From: Actinomycetes bacterium
GTDB taxonomy: Bacteria > Actinomycetota > Actinomycetes > Actinomycetales > Actinomycetaceae
NCBI GenBank assembly: GCA_023426345.1
Contig: JAFAAX010000184.1
Location: forward strand, 1 to 12,359
Direction of reading: 5' to 3'
Length of the DNA stretch: 12,359 nucleotides
Below the pieces are notes generated by a model. It was given only the letters and a program-made list of their open reading frames with translations. It did not search any database and was not told where the DNA came from. Numbering within the stretch: the stretch's first letter is position 1; each line of letters begins with the position of its first letter. Both the position numbers and the translations under genes were made by a program. This document shows, piece after piece, positions 1 to 7,485 of this stretch.

Positions 1-2
1 CG

Positions 3-1733
3 TCAGCGCCGGGAGCGCCCCCGCGGATGGCCGACGGGCCGACGGCGCCCGCCCGTCAGGAGGGCGGCCAGCAGCGGCACCGCGGACACGCCCATCGCGG
101 CCGCGCCCCACCCCGGGTCGGTGGCGCGCAGCAGGACCCCGCCGATGAAGAGCGCGGCGAAGAGGACCGCCCACGCGACGCGGCGCACGGCCTGCTCCAG
201 TCGGCGCAGTTCGCGGTCCGTTCCCGGAGCTCGGATCGCCAGGTCCCCGTGCTCCGCGGTGGACACCAGATGATCGAGGCGCCCCGGCAGGGCCGCCGCG
301 GTCCGCAGCGCGCCGCCCGCCCGGCCGAGCGCCTCGCGCAGCGTGCCGCCGCCTTCCTCGCGGACCAGTCGCTGGATGTAGGGCTGGACGGCCGCCCAGA
401 TGTTGAACTGCGGATCCAGCGCCGTGCACAGGCCGGAGACCAGGGACACGGACCGGAAGATCCACAGGAAGTCCTCGGGCAGCTGGAACGGCATCGTCCG
501 CATGACGTCGCTGAACCGCTCCGCGAAGTCCGTGAACTCCTGCGGGTCCAGCGCCTCCAGCTCGGAGACGTCCATCCCGCCGAATCGCTCGAACAGCTCC
601 GTCATGGCCCGGGCCAGCATGGCGGTGTCGGCGCCGGGCAGCAGGACGCCCAGGCTCTGCATGCCGGCGACGATCGCCTCCCCGTCGCGGGCGGCGATCG
701 CGACCACCAGCTCGCGCAGAGCGGCGCGCACCGTGTCGGGGACCTCCCCCATCATCCCGAAGTCGATGAACGTGAGGACGAAGGGGTGGCCCGCATCGGC
801 CGCATCGGCCGCGCCCGTCTCCCGCGGCGTGACGAACAGGTTCCCCGGGTGGGGATCCGCGTGGAAGAAGCCGTCGGCGAAGAACTGGTCGAACATCACG
901 GACGCCAGATCGGCGGCGACCTCGGCCGGGTCGATCCCCGCGGCTCGCAGTCCCTCGACGTCGGAGATCTTGAGGGCCGTGACGTCGGAGAGCGTGAGGA
1001 CGCGCCGGGTGGTGCGCTCCCAGACCACCTCGGGGCTGTTCACGCGCGGATCCTCGGCGAAGTTCTCAGCGAAACGCTCGGCGCTGCGGGCCTCATGGAG
1101 GTAGTCGAGCTCCTCCAGGCTGGTGCGCGCGAACTCCTCGATGAGCGCCGGGACGTCCGCGCGCCGGGCGATGAACCGGATGCGGTCGAGCCATCGGGCG
1201 ACCTGGCGCAGCGCGGACAGGTCGATGTCGACGATGTCCTCGATGCCGGGGCGTTGGACCTTGACCACGACGTCCTCGAACCCCGTCTCCCCCGCGTCCA
1301 CCGCCTGCAGCCTCGCCCGGTGGGCCTGTCCGAGGGAGGCCGAGGCCACCGGGACCGGATCGACGTCCGCGAAGACCCGTTCCAGGGGCGCGCCGCCGAA
1401 CTCGGACTCGACCAGCGCGCGGATGTCCGCGAAATCGACGGGATCGACCTCGTCCTGCAACGAGGCCAGCTCGTCGGTGATCCCGGGCGGCAGGACGTCC
1501 ATCCGGGTCGACATGAACTGCCCGACCTTGATCATCAACCCGCCCAGCTCGGCGGCCAGCGCGTGGAAGGACCGCGCGATGGCGAGGAACCGCGCGTCGC
1601 GGCCCCGGCGCGACATCGCCCCCCACCCGATCCGCGGGAGGACGATCTCGAACCACCATTCCCGCACCATGTGGCGCAGGGCGAATCGCAGGATCCGCCG
1701 GCGGCGAGCGCGCAGTCTTGTCTGGTCGGTCAT
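3..1733 (-). CDS. ABC1/AarF/UbiB-family kinase-like membrane protein
   Basis: 576 aa, complete: ATG at 1733, TGA at 5-3. A GGGGGAG ribosome site (1745-1739) lies 5 nt upstream. The family signatures are in order: KxGQ motif (K69, G71, Q72) followed by LASLQDEVDP; an Ala-rich nucleotide loop ASASLGQAH (131-138) in place of a Gly-rich loop; the lysine in VVVKVQRPG (K158); HADPHPGN (291-298, D293 and N298); and IDFG (323-326) for metal binding. Two hydrophobic segments at about 518-536 and 541-561 anchor the C-terminus in the membrane, and an Arg-rich tail follows. Family members are atypical kinases/ATPases linked to isoprenoid quinone or lipid homeostasis; the substrate here cannot be read from sequence. 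The gene lies 89 nt downstream of a PadR regulator on the same strand, so the two may form an operon. Confidence 0.93.
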   Translation of the reverse strand: MTDQTRLRARRRRILRFALRHMVREWWFEIVLPRIGWGAMSRRGRDARFLAIARSFHALAAELGGLMIKVGQFMSTRMDVLPPGITDELASLQDEVDPVDFADIRALVESEFGGAPLERVFADVDPVPVASASLGQAHRARLQAVDAGETGFEDVVVKVQRPGIEDIVDIDLSALRQVARWLDRIRFIARRADVPALIEEFARTSLEELDYLHEARSAERFAENFAEDPRVNSPEVVWERTTRRVLTLSDVTALKISDVEGLRAAGIDPAEVAADLASVMFDQFFADGFFHADPHPGNLFVTPRETGAADAADAGHPFVLTFIDFGMMGEVPDTVRAALRELVVAIAARDGEAIVAGMQSLGVLLPGADTAMLARAMTELFERFGGMDVSELEALDPQEFTDFAERFSDVMRTMPFQLPEDFLWIFRSVSLVSGLCTALDPQFNIWAAVQPYIQRLVREEGGGTLREALGRAGGALRTAAALPGRLDHLVSTAEHGDLAIRAPGTDRELRRLEQAVRRVAWAVLFAALFIGGVLLRATDPGWGAAAMGVSAVPLLAALLTGGRRRPVGHPRGRSRR

Positions 1734-1738
1734 CCGAT

Positions 1739-1745
1739 CTCCCCC
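1739..1745 (-). promoter_or_regulatory. Ribosome binding site of the ABC1 kinase gene
   Basis: On the minus strand GGGGGAG lies 5 nt before the ATG at 1733. It supports this start, with the N-terminal Arg-rich stretch included in the protein. Confidence 0.6.
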
Positions 1746-1822
1746 GATGCCGACCCGTCCGGCGGCATCCCCTCGATCTCCTCAGCGTAGGGCCGTGGCG
1801 CGCGGCGCGCGCGGACGGACCC

Positions 1823-2413
1823 TCACTCCTCGGCGAGGATCGAGTAGAGCCTGCGGCGCGCCTCGTCGACGACGGCCACCGCCCGCTCCACCTGATCGGG
1901 CGTGCCGCTGGAGACGACCTGCGCGACGGCCTGCCCCAGCTTGACGCCGGCGCGCGGCAGGGCAGCCGCGTGTCCTGCATCCTCGGCCGCCGACGTCGCC
2001 CACGGCGCGGGCTTCTCCTTCGCGGCCGCCGCCTCGGCGTGCCCCGCGTCGGTGAGCGCGTAGGTCTTGCGGCCGTCCGACTCCTCGACCACGACCACGC
2101 CCTCGTCGGCGAGGAGCTGCAGCGTCGGGTAGATCGATCCCGGGCTGGGCCTCCACGTCCCCTCCGAGCGGTCCTCGATCTCGTGGATGATCTGGTAGCC
2201 GTGCATCGGCTCGCCGTCGAGGAGGAGCAGGATCGCCGTGCGGATGTCGCCGCGCCCGGCCCGCGGGCCCGGGCCGTGCCCGTATCCGCGCCCGCGGCCG
2301 CCGCGGGTGCCGAACTCCTCGCGGACCTCGTCGAGGAGCTCCCAGGGGCTCCGCATGTCCTCTCTGCGATCCCGGCGACCGCCGGCATCCCCGTGTCCAT
2401 ATGCGCCATGCAT
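1823..2413 (-). CDS. PadR-family transcriptional regulator
   Basis: 196 aa. The ATG at 2413 is chosen because AAGGAGG sits 7 nt upstream; the reading frame runs open further upstream to 2590 but without a comparable ribosome site. A PadR winged helix-turn-helix spans about residues 56-124, with HGYQIIHEIE for the recognition region, GSIYPTLQLLADEG for the conserved helix and a wing SDGRKTYALT. The C-terminal part (about 155-196) is helical and resembles the dimerisation region of PadR proteins. The N-terminus is Gly/His/Arg-rich (residues 36-55). PadR proteins are usually repressors of their own gene and of adjacent membrane or transport genes. Here the downstream gene on the same strand is the ABC1-type kinase, and the divergent gene is the carboxylesterase, so either may be a target. 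The inducer is unknown. Confidence 0.9.
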   Translation of the reverse strand: MHGAYGHGDAGGRRDRREDMRSPWELLDEVREEFGTRGGRGRGYGHGPGPRAGRGDIRTAILLLLDGEPMHGYQIIHEIEDRSEGTWRPSPGSIYPTLQLLADEGVVVVEESDGRKTYALTDAGHAEAAAAKEKPAPWATSAAEDAGHAAALPRAGVKLGQAVAQVVSSGTPDQVERAVAVVDEARRRLYSILAEE

Positions 2414-2475
2414 GAGGTGTCCTCCTTCCGAGCGGGATCCTGGACCGGTGCCGTCCGACCGATCCACTCCCTTCC

Positions 2476-2495
2476 CGATACAAAACGATACATCG
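2476..2495 (-). promoter_or_regulatory. Probable PadR operator/promoter: tandem CGATACA motif
   Basis: Within the GC-rich divergent region an AT-rich island holds two CGATACA copies (2476-2482 and 2486-2492) spaced exactly 10 bp, one helical turn. The second extends into CGAT-AC-ATCG, a short inverted repeat. On the minus strand TATCGT (2490-2485) could serve as the -10 of the PadR gene. Autoregulation through such sites is typical of PadR proteins; binding here is inferred, and no clear -35 is visible. Confidence 0.45.
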
Positions 2496-2630
2496 TTGAC
2501 GGTGATGAGGCTCGCGGGGGACGGGCGCTCCCCTCCGGTCCGGCGCGGCCTGCCGCGTCCGCCCGGCACCCGCCGGTCGGGCCGGGCCACGGGGCACTGG
2601 GCCCCCGCGTGCGCCGATCGCCGGGCGGCC

Positions 2631-2636
2631 TAGAGT
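2631..2636 (+). promoter_or_regulatory. -10 element of a leaderless promoter for the esterase
   Basis: TAGAGT fits TANNNT and ends 6 nt before the ATG at 2643, so transcription would begin at or next to the start codon. No strong Shine-Dalgarno is present and no convincing -35 is seen. Confidence 0.45.
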
Positions 2637-2642
2637 CGGAGC

Positions 2643-4349
2643 ATGGAACAGCCGATCGTCGCCACCTCTTCCGGGCCCGTCCGCGGGAGGTGGCGGACCA
2701 TCCCCTCCGCCTCGATGCCGTTCCCGGACGGGGACGCCCGCACGGCCGTTCCCCCAGTCGATCGGCCCGGCCGGGCACGAGCGGCGGCCTCGGCGCCGGC
2801 CGCTGTCGGCGCCCCGCACCGGTCGGCCGCCTTCCTCGGCATTCCCTTCGCGGCGGCGCCGGTGGGCCCGCTCCGCTTCGCCGCCCCGAGGCGTCCGGAG
2901 CCGTGGGAGGGAGTGCGGGACGCCCTCGTCCATGGAGCCACCGCCAAGCGGCACGAGGTGGGCCCCACGTCCGTCCCCGAGCCCGTCGTGCCCGGGGCGG
3001 CCACCCTCAACGTCGACGTCTACACCCCCGCTCCCGCCGACCGGGCCGCGCATCTGCCGGTCCTGGTGTGGATCCACGGCGGCGGGTACACGGCCGGGTC
3101 GCCGGCCAGCCCGTGGTACGACGGGGCCGCCTTCAACCGGGACGGCGTCGTCACGGTGACGATCTCCTACCGGCTGGGGTTCGACGGATTCGGCTGGATC
3201 CCCGGAGCGCCCGACAACCGCGGGGTCCTCGACTGGATCGCGGCCCTGGAATGGGTGGGTGAGAACATCGAGGCGTTCGGCGGCGACCCCGCCCGGGTGA
3301 CGATCGCCGGCCAGTCCGCCGGCGCCGGCGCGGCGCTCACTCTGCTCGGCATCTCCGGGCCCGGCGGCGCGGCCGAGGGGCTGTTCCACCAGGTCGTCTG
3401 CCTGTCGACGGCCCTGGGGGATGTGCCCCGCGAGCTCGCCCAGGAGCAGGCCGAGCGCCTGGCGGCACTGGCCGGCGTTCCGCGCACCCGCGAAGGGTTC
3501 GCGTCGGTGTCCGAGGACTGGCTGCTGGGGCTGCAGGACCGGGCGGCGCGGCCGCCCTCGCGCCATCCGCTGGCGGGCGTGCGGGCGCTGCTCCACGAGC
3601 CGATCGCGTGGTCTCCGATGGTCGACGGCGCGCTGATCCCCCGGCCGACGCCGGACTCGCTGGCCAGCGGGGCCGGGGCCGGGACGCCGCTCGTCGTCGG
3701 CGCCACGGACGATGAGTTCTCCCAGGTCGTCTCGCCTTTCGAGCGGGCGCTGCGCCATGTGCCGGTCGGTCTCGCCTTGGGGGCGCTGGGCCTGCGCGGC
3801 GCCGAGCGGCGCGCGTATGTGGCCGCCAACCGCGACCGGCTGACGACGGCCGGGCATGGCCGCTTCCTCGGCCGCTACGGATCGGACGCGGCACTCAGGC
3901 GCGGCGTGCCGTGGTTCGCCGAGGCGCGGCGGGCCGGGGCGGCCCGAGCGACGGTCGCGGCGACCGGGCCGGCCCCGACCTGGGCCTATCGGTTCGCATG
4001 GCCGTCGTCGGTCTCGGGTTTCGCCTCCCACTGCCTGGACATCCCGTTCTTCTTCGACTGCCTGGGCGCGCCGGGCGTCGCCGCCCTGGCCGGCCCCATG
4101 CCGCCTCAGGACCTGGCCGACCGCCTCCATGCGGCCGCGGTCCGGTTCGTCGCGACGGGCGACGCCGGGTGGACCCCCTGGTCCGAAGCGCCGGGCGCCA
4201 CGGCGGTGTTCGGAGAGCCGGCCGACGCGGACGCCGGACAGCGCCCGGACGCTTCCCGGCATGACGAGGTGCCCGTCTCGACGGGTGGATACGCCGGCGT
4301 CTGGCCGTTGGTCGAGACCTCCTCCTTCTCGGCTTCTCTCCCGCTGTGA
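2643..4349 (+). CDS. Type-B carboxylesterase (alpha/beta hydrolase)
   Basis: 568 aa, complete. Predicted to hydrolyse carboxylic esters. It carries the family's motifs: the oxyanion-hole HGGG (145-148) in LVWIHGGGY, the nucleophile elbow GQSAGA with S225 (family usually GESAGA), a probable acid E358 in TDDEF, and a probable catalytic H463 in SHCLDIPFFFD. The pocket segment FLGIPFAAAPVGPLRF (64-79) matches the family block FRGIPYAAPPVGPLRF. No signal peptide or membrane span is seen, so it is probably cytoplasmic. Between the N-terminal strand (VATSSGPVRG, 6-15) and FLGIPF lies an unusual Ala/Pro/Arg-rich insert of about 40 residues. The gene stands alone on the plus strand between a divergent PadR gene and a convergent acetyltransferase, and its ATG fits a leaderless promoter. 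The substrate is not predictable. Confidence 0.92.
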   Translation: MEQPIVATSSGPVRGRWRTIPSASMPFPDGDARTAVPPVDRPGRARAAASAPAAVGAPHRSAAFLGIPFAAAPVGPLRFAAPRRPEPWEGVRDALVHGATAKRHEVGPTSVPEPVVPGAATLNVDVYTPAPADRAAHLPVLVWIHGGGYTAGSPASPWYDGAAFNRDGVVTVTISYRLGFDGFGWIPGAPDNRGVLDWIAALEWVGENIEAFGGDPARVTIAGQSAGAGAALTLLGISGPGGAAEGLFHQVVCLSTALGDVPRELAQEQAERLAALAGVPRTREGFASVSEDWLLGLQDRAARPPSRHPLAGVRALLHEPIAWSPMVDGALIPRPTPDSLASGAGAGTPLVVGATDDEFSQVVSPFERALRHVPVGLALGALGLRGAERRAYVAANRDRLTTAGHGRFLGRYGSDAALRRGVPWFAEARRAGAARATVAATGPAPTWAYRFAWPSSVSGFASHCLDIPFFFDCLGAPGVAALAGPMPPQDLADRLHAAAVRFVATGDAGWTPWSEAPGATAVFGEPADADAGQRPDASRHDEVPVSTGGYAGVWPLVETSSFSASLPL

Positions 4350-4360
4350 GAACGGGTCCC

Positions 4361-4382
4361 GCGCGCTTCCCGAGGGGCGCGC
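4361..4382. terminator. Hairpin between convergent esterase and acetyltransferase genes
   Basis: GCGCGC (4361-4366) pairs with GCGCGC (4377-4382) around a 10-nt loop, in the 88-nt gap between two convergent genes. There is no T-tract on either side, so it could be a factor-dependent or structural stop, or chance in GC-rich DNA. Confidence 0.25.
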
Positions 4383-4437
4383 TCTGAGCGCAGTACGCGG
4401 CACTCAGAAGCCGGCCCCTCCGTTCGCCACGGATCTC

Positions 4438-4920
4438 TCAGCTCCGAGCGAGCACCCACGCCATGTCGATGAACTCCACCGGCCGCCCCGCGCAGGGCGC
4501 GACGTGGCGCCCGGTCGCCGCGAAGCCACAGCGCTCGTAGACGGTCCGCGCCCGGACGTTGAACGCCGCGACCATCAGCGTCACCCGCCGCACCTCGGGA
4601 CGGAGTGCCCGCAGCCTCTCCAGGCAGGCGCGCGTGAAGGCCTCGCCCGCGCCGCGCCCGGTGAGGTCGGGGCGCATGCCGAGTCCCAGTTCGGCCGCGT
4701 CGCCCGAGAACTCCGCGGTGAAGAAACCGGCCAGGTCGCCCTGGTCGCCTGTCGCCGCCTCGATGATCTCGGGCCACTGACCGGGCGTGAGGAACTCCTC
4801 GAGGTCCTCCGGGTCGGCCGTCATGTCGTAGAAGTCGTAAGGGGGAGGGTAGGCCCAGTCCTGGGCGATCGTGCGCGCGCGGTCCGGCGTCATGCGGTCG
4901 AACGACCAGTGCGTCTCCAT
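4438..4920 (-). CDS. GNAT-family N-acetyltransferase
   Basis: 160 aa. The ATG at 4920 is chosen because the protein then begins with the usual GNAT N-terminal region; the open frame upstream to 5607 overlaps the ferrochelatase and has no family content. The acetyl-CoA motif A is LGLGMRPDLTGRGAGEAF (78-95), with the R/G-x-x-G-x-G/A pyrophosphate loop at GRGAG. Motif B-like NVRARTVYERCGF (121-133) follows, with the conserved Asn and Tyr, and the fold closes with VEFIDMAWVL. It should transfer acetyl from acetyl-CoA to an amine; the acceptor (small molecule or protein) is unknown. It lies 130 nt downstream of the ferrochelatase on the same strand. A GACAAT box 6 nt before the start suggests its own leaderless promoter. 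Confidence 0.88.
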   Translation of the reverse strand: METHWSFDRMTPDRARTIAQDWAYPPPYDFYDMTADPEDLEEFLTPGQWPEIIEAATGDQGDLAGFFTAEFSGDAAELGLGMRPDLTGRGAGEAFTRACLERLRALRPEVRRVTLMVAAFNVRARTVYERCGFAATGRHVAPCAGRPVEFIDMAWVLARS

Positions 4921-4926
4921 CGGCCC

Positions 4927-4932
4927 ATTGTC
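4927..4932 (-). promoter_or_regulatory. Possible -10 element of a leaderless GNAT transcript
   Basis: On the minus strand GACAAT ends 6 nt before the ATG at 4920, the same geometry as the esterase and recombinase genes. It keeps the A2 and T6 positions of TANNNT; no -35 is visible. Confidence 0.3.
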
Positions 4933-5050
4933 GCAGGGCCGCCAGCGCCCGCGCGCGCCACGCCCGCCATGCCCCGCCTCTCGCGCGCGGCCGGACAGGC
5001 CCAGCCGAGCGGGGTCGCTCTCCACACCCCGATCGAGGAGATGCCGGCCC

Positions 5051-6355
5051 TCAGGCCTCCACCCATCCGGCCAGGCCGCGCCGGGCCTCGCGCGCCAGGG
5101 TCGCCACGCACCCGGCTGAGTCGTTGGCCCACGGGATGTAGTGGAACTCCCGTCCGCCGGCCTCGAGGAACGTCGCGCGGTTGAGCTGGTCGATCTCTTC
5201 GAGGGTCTCCAGGCAGTCGGCCATGAAGCCGGGGCAGATGACGTCGACACGGCCCGTGCCGGCCAGGCCGAGCGCTCCCATCGTGTCGATCGTCGCCGGC
5301 CCGATCCACTCCGACGGTCCGAACACCGACTGGAAGCGGACCAGGACCTCGCCCCGGTCGACGTCCTCCGACGTGTCATGCCGGACGGGCGCCGGCCCGG
5401 CGCCCGCGTCCTCGGCGGCATCCCCAGGCGTCTCGGCCACGCGCAGCCCGAGCCGCTCGCCGAGCAGTCGCGCCGTGGCCAGGCACTCGGCGTGGTACGG
5501 GTCGCCGCCCCGATGCATGGCCGCCGGGATCCCATGGAAGCTGAGGACCAGCCTGTCGCCCGCCGCGAAGTCCGGCCGGCCGGCGGGGCCGGCCCAGTGC
5601 CCCTCAATGGCCGCCGCCAGCGCCTCGATATACGGCTCGGAGTCGGGGAAGGAGCGGACGGTGCGCACCTCCAGTTGATCGCGGGCGGCCAGAGTCCAGC
5701 GGGCGACCTCGTCGATGACGGTGCCGGCCGACGACGCCGCGTACTGCGGGTAGGCCGGGAGGACCAGGACGCGCCGTGTGCCGGCGGCGTGGAGCTCGGA
5801 GAGGACGTCGCGCAGCGCGGGGCGGCCGTAGCGCATGGCCACCCGGACCTGCACGCGGTCAGAGCTGAGCCCGTCGGCGGCCAGCGCGCGGGCCAGCCCG
5901 TCGCGCTGCCGCGCCGACCAGTGCATGAGGGGCGAGCCCTCGGGCATCCACACCGACGCGTATTTCTCCGCGGACTTGCGCGGGCGGACGCGGAGGATGA
6001 TCCCCTCCAGGATCGGGCGCCACAGCGCCGGATTGGTCTCGATGACGCGCCGGTCGGAGAGGAACTCGCGCAGGTAGGGCCGCACCGCCTTGGCCGTCGG
6101 CGCGTCGGGTGTGCCCAGGTTGACCAGGATGACCGCCGGGCGCTCGGCCTCGGCCCGCGGGAGGGCGGAAGCGGGGAGCGCGGCGTCGGTCTCCGGCGCC
6201 GGTCCGGCCCCGACCGCCGCGGCGCCGCTTCCGTCTTCCGTCCGCGGTGCGCTCTCCTCAGTGACGAGGGCGGCCCCCACCTGCTCGGACCCGCCCGGCA
6301 TCAGCGATGCCGACGACGCCGGGACTTGTTCTGACACGGGAGCGGATTCTGTCAC
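5051..6355 (-). CDS. hemH: Ferrochelatase (protoporphyrin-type signatures)
   Basis: 434 aa from a GTG at 6355. Inserts ferrous iron into a porphyrin in the last steps of heme synthesis. The core starts at about residue 74 with VILVNLGTPDAPT, then YLREFLSDRRVIE (94-106), the metal-binding His in LSFHGIP (H274), and the signature VICPGFMADCLETLEEI (372-388) with the expected catalytic E383. These blocks match the Gram-negative (proteobacterial) ferrochelatase form rather than the LLLSFGGPEGPEQVRPFLENV-like start of actinobacterial coproporphyrin ferrochelatases. Oddities are a roughly 72-residue Ala/Pro/Glu-rich N-terminal extension and a low-complexity insert at about 307-334. A TAGGCT box 7 nt upstream of the GTG suggests leaderless transcription. 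Met19 is an alternative start but has no ribosome site. No other heme gene is in the window. Confidence 0.92.
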   Translation of the reverse strand: MTESAPVSEQVPASSASLMPGGSEQVGAALVTEESAPRTEDGSGAAAVGAGPAPETDAALPASALPRAEAERPAVILVNLGTPDAPTAKAVRPYLREFLSDRRVIETNPALWRPILEGIILRVRPRKSAEKYASVWMPEGSPLMHWSARQRDGLARALAADGLSSDRVQVRVAMRYGRPALRDVLSELHAAGTRRVLVLPAYPQYAASSAGTVIDEVARWTLAARDQLEVRTVRSFPDSEPYIEALAAAIEGHWAGPAGRPDFAAGDRLVLSFHGIPAAMHRGGDPYHAECLATARLLGERLGLRVAETPGDAAEDAGAGPAPVRHDTSEDVDRGEVLVRFQSVFGPSEWIGPATIDTMGALGLAGTGRVDVICPGFMADCLETLEEIDQLNRATFLEAGGREFHYIPWANDSAGCVATLAREARRGLAGWVEA

Positions 6356-6362
6356 GTCGGCC

Positions 6363-6368
6363 AGCCTA
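6363..6368 (-). promoter_or_regulatory. -10 element of the ferrochelatase promoter (leaderless GTG)
   Basis: On the minus strand TAGGCT fits TANNNT and ends 7 nt before the GTG at 6355. No Shine-Dalgarno lies between them, which favours a leaderless mRNA and the GTG start. Confidence 0.45.
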
Positions 6369-6540
6369 CCGAACCGCGGCCCGCATCGGAGACGACGCGA
6401 TGTCAGGAACGGATGCCGCAGACGTCGGCCGTGCCCACAACCGCCGTCCGCCAGGAGTGAATGCCGTTCGACCGTGTCTGTCGGACTTAGTGTGGGGCTC
6501 TGGGCGAACGCCACGCGAGCCCCGGCCGCGCCGCGCGGGG

Positions 6541-6569
6541 TTGCCGGACCCGCCGCCGACAGCGACGAT
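6541..6569 (+). promoter_or_regulatory. Promoter of the 2'-5' RNA ligase-family gene
   Basis: TTGCCG (6541-6546) as -35 and GACGAT (6564-6569) as -10 are separated by 17 nt. The -10 ends 6 nt before the ATG at 6576, so the transcript is probably leaderless. It lies in the 220-nt divergent gap to the ferrochelatase gene, in which I see nothing else firm. Confidence 0.5.
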
Positions 6570-6575
6570 GAACGC

Positions 6576-7328
6576 ATGCGACTGTTCGCCGCGATCACCC
6601 CGCCGCCTCTCGTCCTGGACCATGTCGAGCGCGCGCTCGACGCCGTCGGGGCCGGTTCCGCCGCCGGATCCCCGCTGGCGGGACGGATCGACTCCTGGAC
6701 GGCCGACGGCCCCGGCGACGATCCCGCGGCAGAACCGGACGACTGGCGTCTCGGCCCCCTGTGGGTGGCGCGGGAGAATCTGCACCTCACGCTCGCCTTC
6801 TACGGCGACATCCCGGAGGGCTCGGTGCCTGACCTGCACACCGCGCTCACGGAGGTCGCGCGCGACGCCGCCCCCTTCGAGCTCGAGCTGCGCGGCGCGG
6901 GCACCTTCATGGGGCGGGTCCTGTGGCTCGGCGTCGGCGGACGGGCCGAGCGGCTGGGCGCGCTGGCCGCCGCCTGCCTGGACGCCTCGGTGCGGCCTCT
7001 CCCGGAGGACGCCCGCCCGCACCGCCCGCACCTCACGGTGGCCCGTGTCCGCCGGGAGTCCGGGAAGGGCGCGCGCGGCGGGAGCCGCCGACAGGAGGCC
7101 CGACGAGGCCGTGGCACCCGCCGTGGACACGGGCGGGATCCCGATCGCCGGGACGTCGCGATGCCCGCCGCGCCCGAGCCCCTGGAGGCGCTGGCCCATG
7201 CCCTCGCGGTCTACACGGGCCCGGTCTGGACGGTCGAGGCGTTCCGGCTCCTCGAGTCCCGTCCCGGGCAGGGCGCGCGCGGCGGTCCCCTCTATCGCGT
7301 CGTCGGCGACTATCCGCTTGCCCGGTGA
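6576..7328 (+). CDS. thpR: RNA 2',3'-cyclic phosphodiesterase (2'-5' RNA ligase family)
   Basis: 250 aa. Belongs to the 2H phosphoesterase superfamily, shown by two HxT motifs: HLT in ENLHLTLAFYGDIP (70-72) and HLT in RPHRPHLTVARVR (152-154). The N-terminus MRLFAAITPPP is the usual family beginning, which fixes the ATG at 6576 although the frame is open much further upstream. Family enzymes hydrolyse 2',3'-cyclic phosphate RNA ends to 2'-phosphates and can join 2'-5' ends in vitro. At 250 aa it is longer than the usual 180-200. The excess is in an Ala/Gly/Asp-rich insert (about 30-62) and an Arg/Gly-rich insert (about 161-193) placed just after the second HxT strand, while the C-terminal VEAFRLLES and YRVVGDYPL blocks are intact. 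Divergent from the ferrochelatase; function otherwise independent of neighbours. Confidence 0.88.
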   Translation: MRLFAAITPPPLVLDHVERALDAVGAGSAAGSPLAGRIDSWTADGPGDDPAAEPDDWRLGPLWVARENLHLTLAFYGDIPEGSVPDLHTALTEVARDAAPFELELRGAGTFMGRVLWLGVGGRAERLGALAAACLDASVRPLPEDARPHRPHLTVARVRRESGKGARGGSRRQEARRGRGTRRGHGRDPDRRDVAMPAAPEPLEALAHALAVYTGPVWTVEAFRLLESRPGQGARGGPLYRVVGDYPLAR

Positions 7329-7329
7329 C

Positions 7330-7343
7330 AGCGGAATTCCGCT
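7330..7343. repeat. 14-bp perfect palindrome just after the thpR stop
   Basis: AGCGGAATTCCGCT is its own reverse complement and begins two bases after the thpR stop codon. It marks the start of the less GC-rich interval and has no T-tract. It could be a protein binding site or chance. Confidence 0.4.
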
Positions 7344-7388
7344 CGCCGGGAGCCGGCCGTCGTCAAGCTGGCACTTCTCTCACGACGA

Positions 7389-7406
7389 CCCGGGACTTCT
7401 CCCGGG
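7389..7406 (+). terminator. Hairpin downstream of thpR
   Basis: CCCGGGA (7389-7395) and TCCCGGG (7400-7406) form a perfect 7-bp stem closed by a CTTC loop, about 60 nt past the thpR stop. The following bases contain only TTT, so termination would be weak. Confidence 0.4.
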
Positions 7407-7485
7407 CCGGGGGTGGCTTTCGTGCGTTCAGCTAGCAGAGGACACGCCGTCGACCTGCACAGAGACAAATCACAGGACAGTCGGG

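Noticed and set aside
27..1790. Long plus-strand open frame opposite the ABC1 kinase gene
   Set aside because: It has no family motif, is rich in Arg/Gly/Asp and is explained by the GC-rich third positions of the minus-strand gene.
1782..4403. Very long minus-strand open frame opposite the esterase gene and PadR region
   Set aside because: It is an antisense shadow in GC-rich DNA; the esterase motifs on the plus strand and the PadR motifs in another frame are decisive.
4921..5607. Upstream extension of the GNAT frame to 5607
   Set aside because: It overlaps the ferrochelatase in another frame, lacks domain content, and the GNAT fold is complete from 4920.
6090..6575. Upstream extension of the thpR frame
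   Set aside because: It runs antisense to the ferrochelatase and the family N-terminus MRLFAAI fixes the start at 6576.
6356..6790. Upstream extension of the ferrochelatase frame to 6790
   Set aside because: It crosses the divergent promoter region and the thpR start; the extra residues are not family-like.
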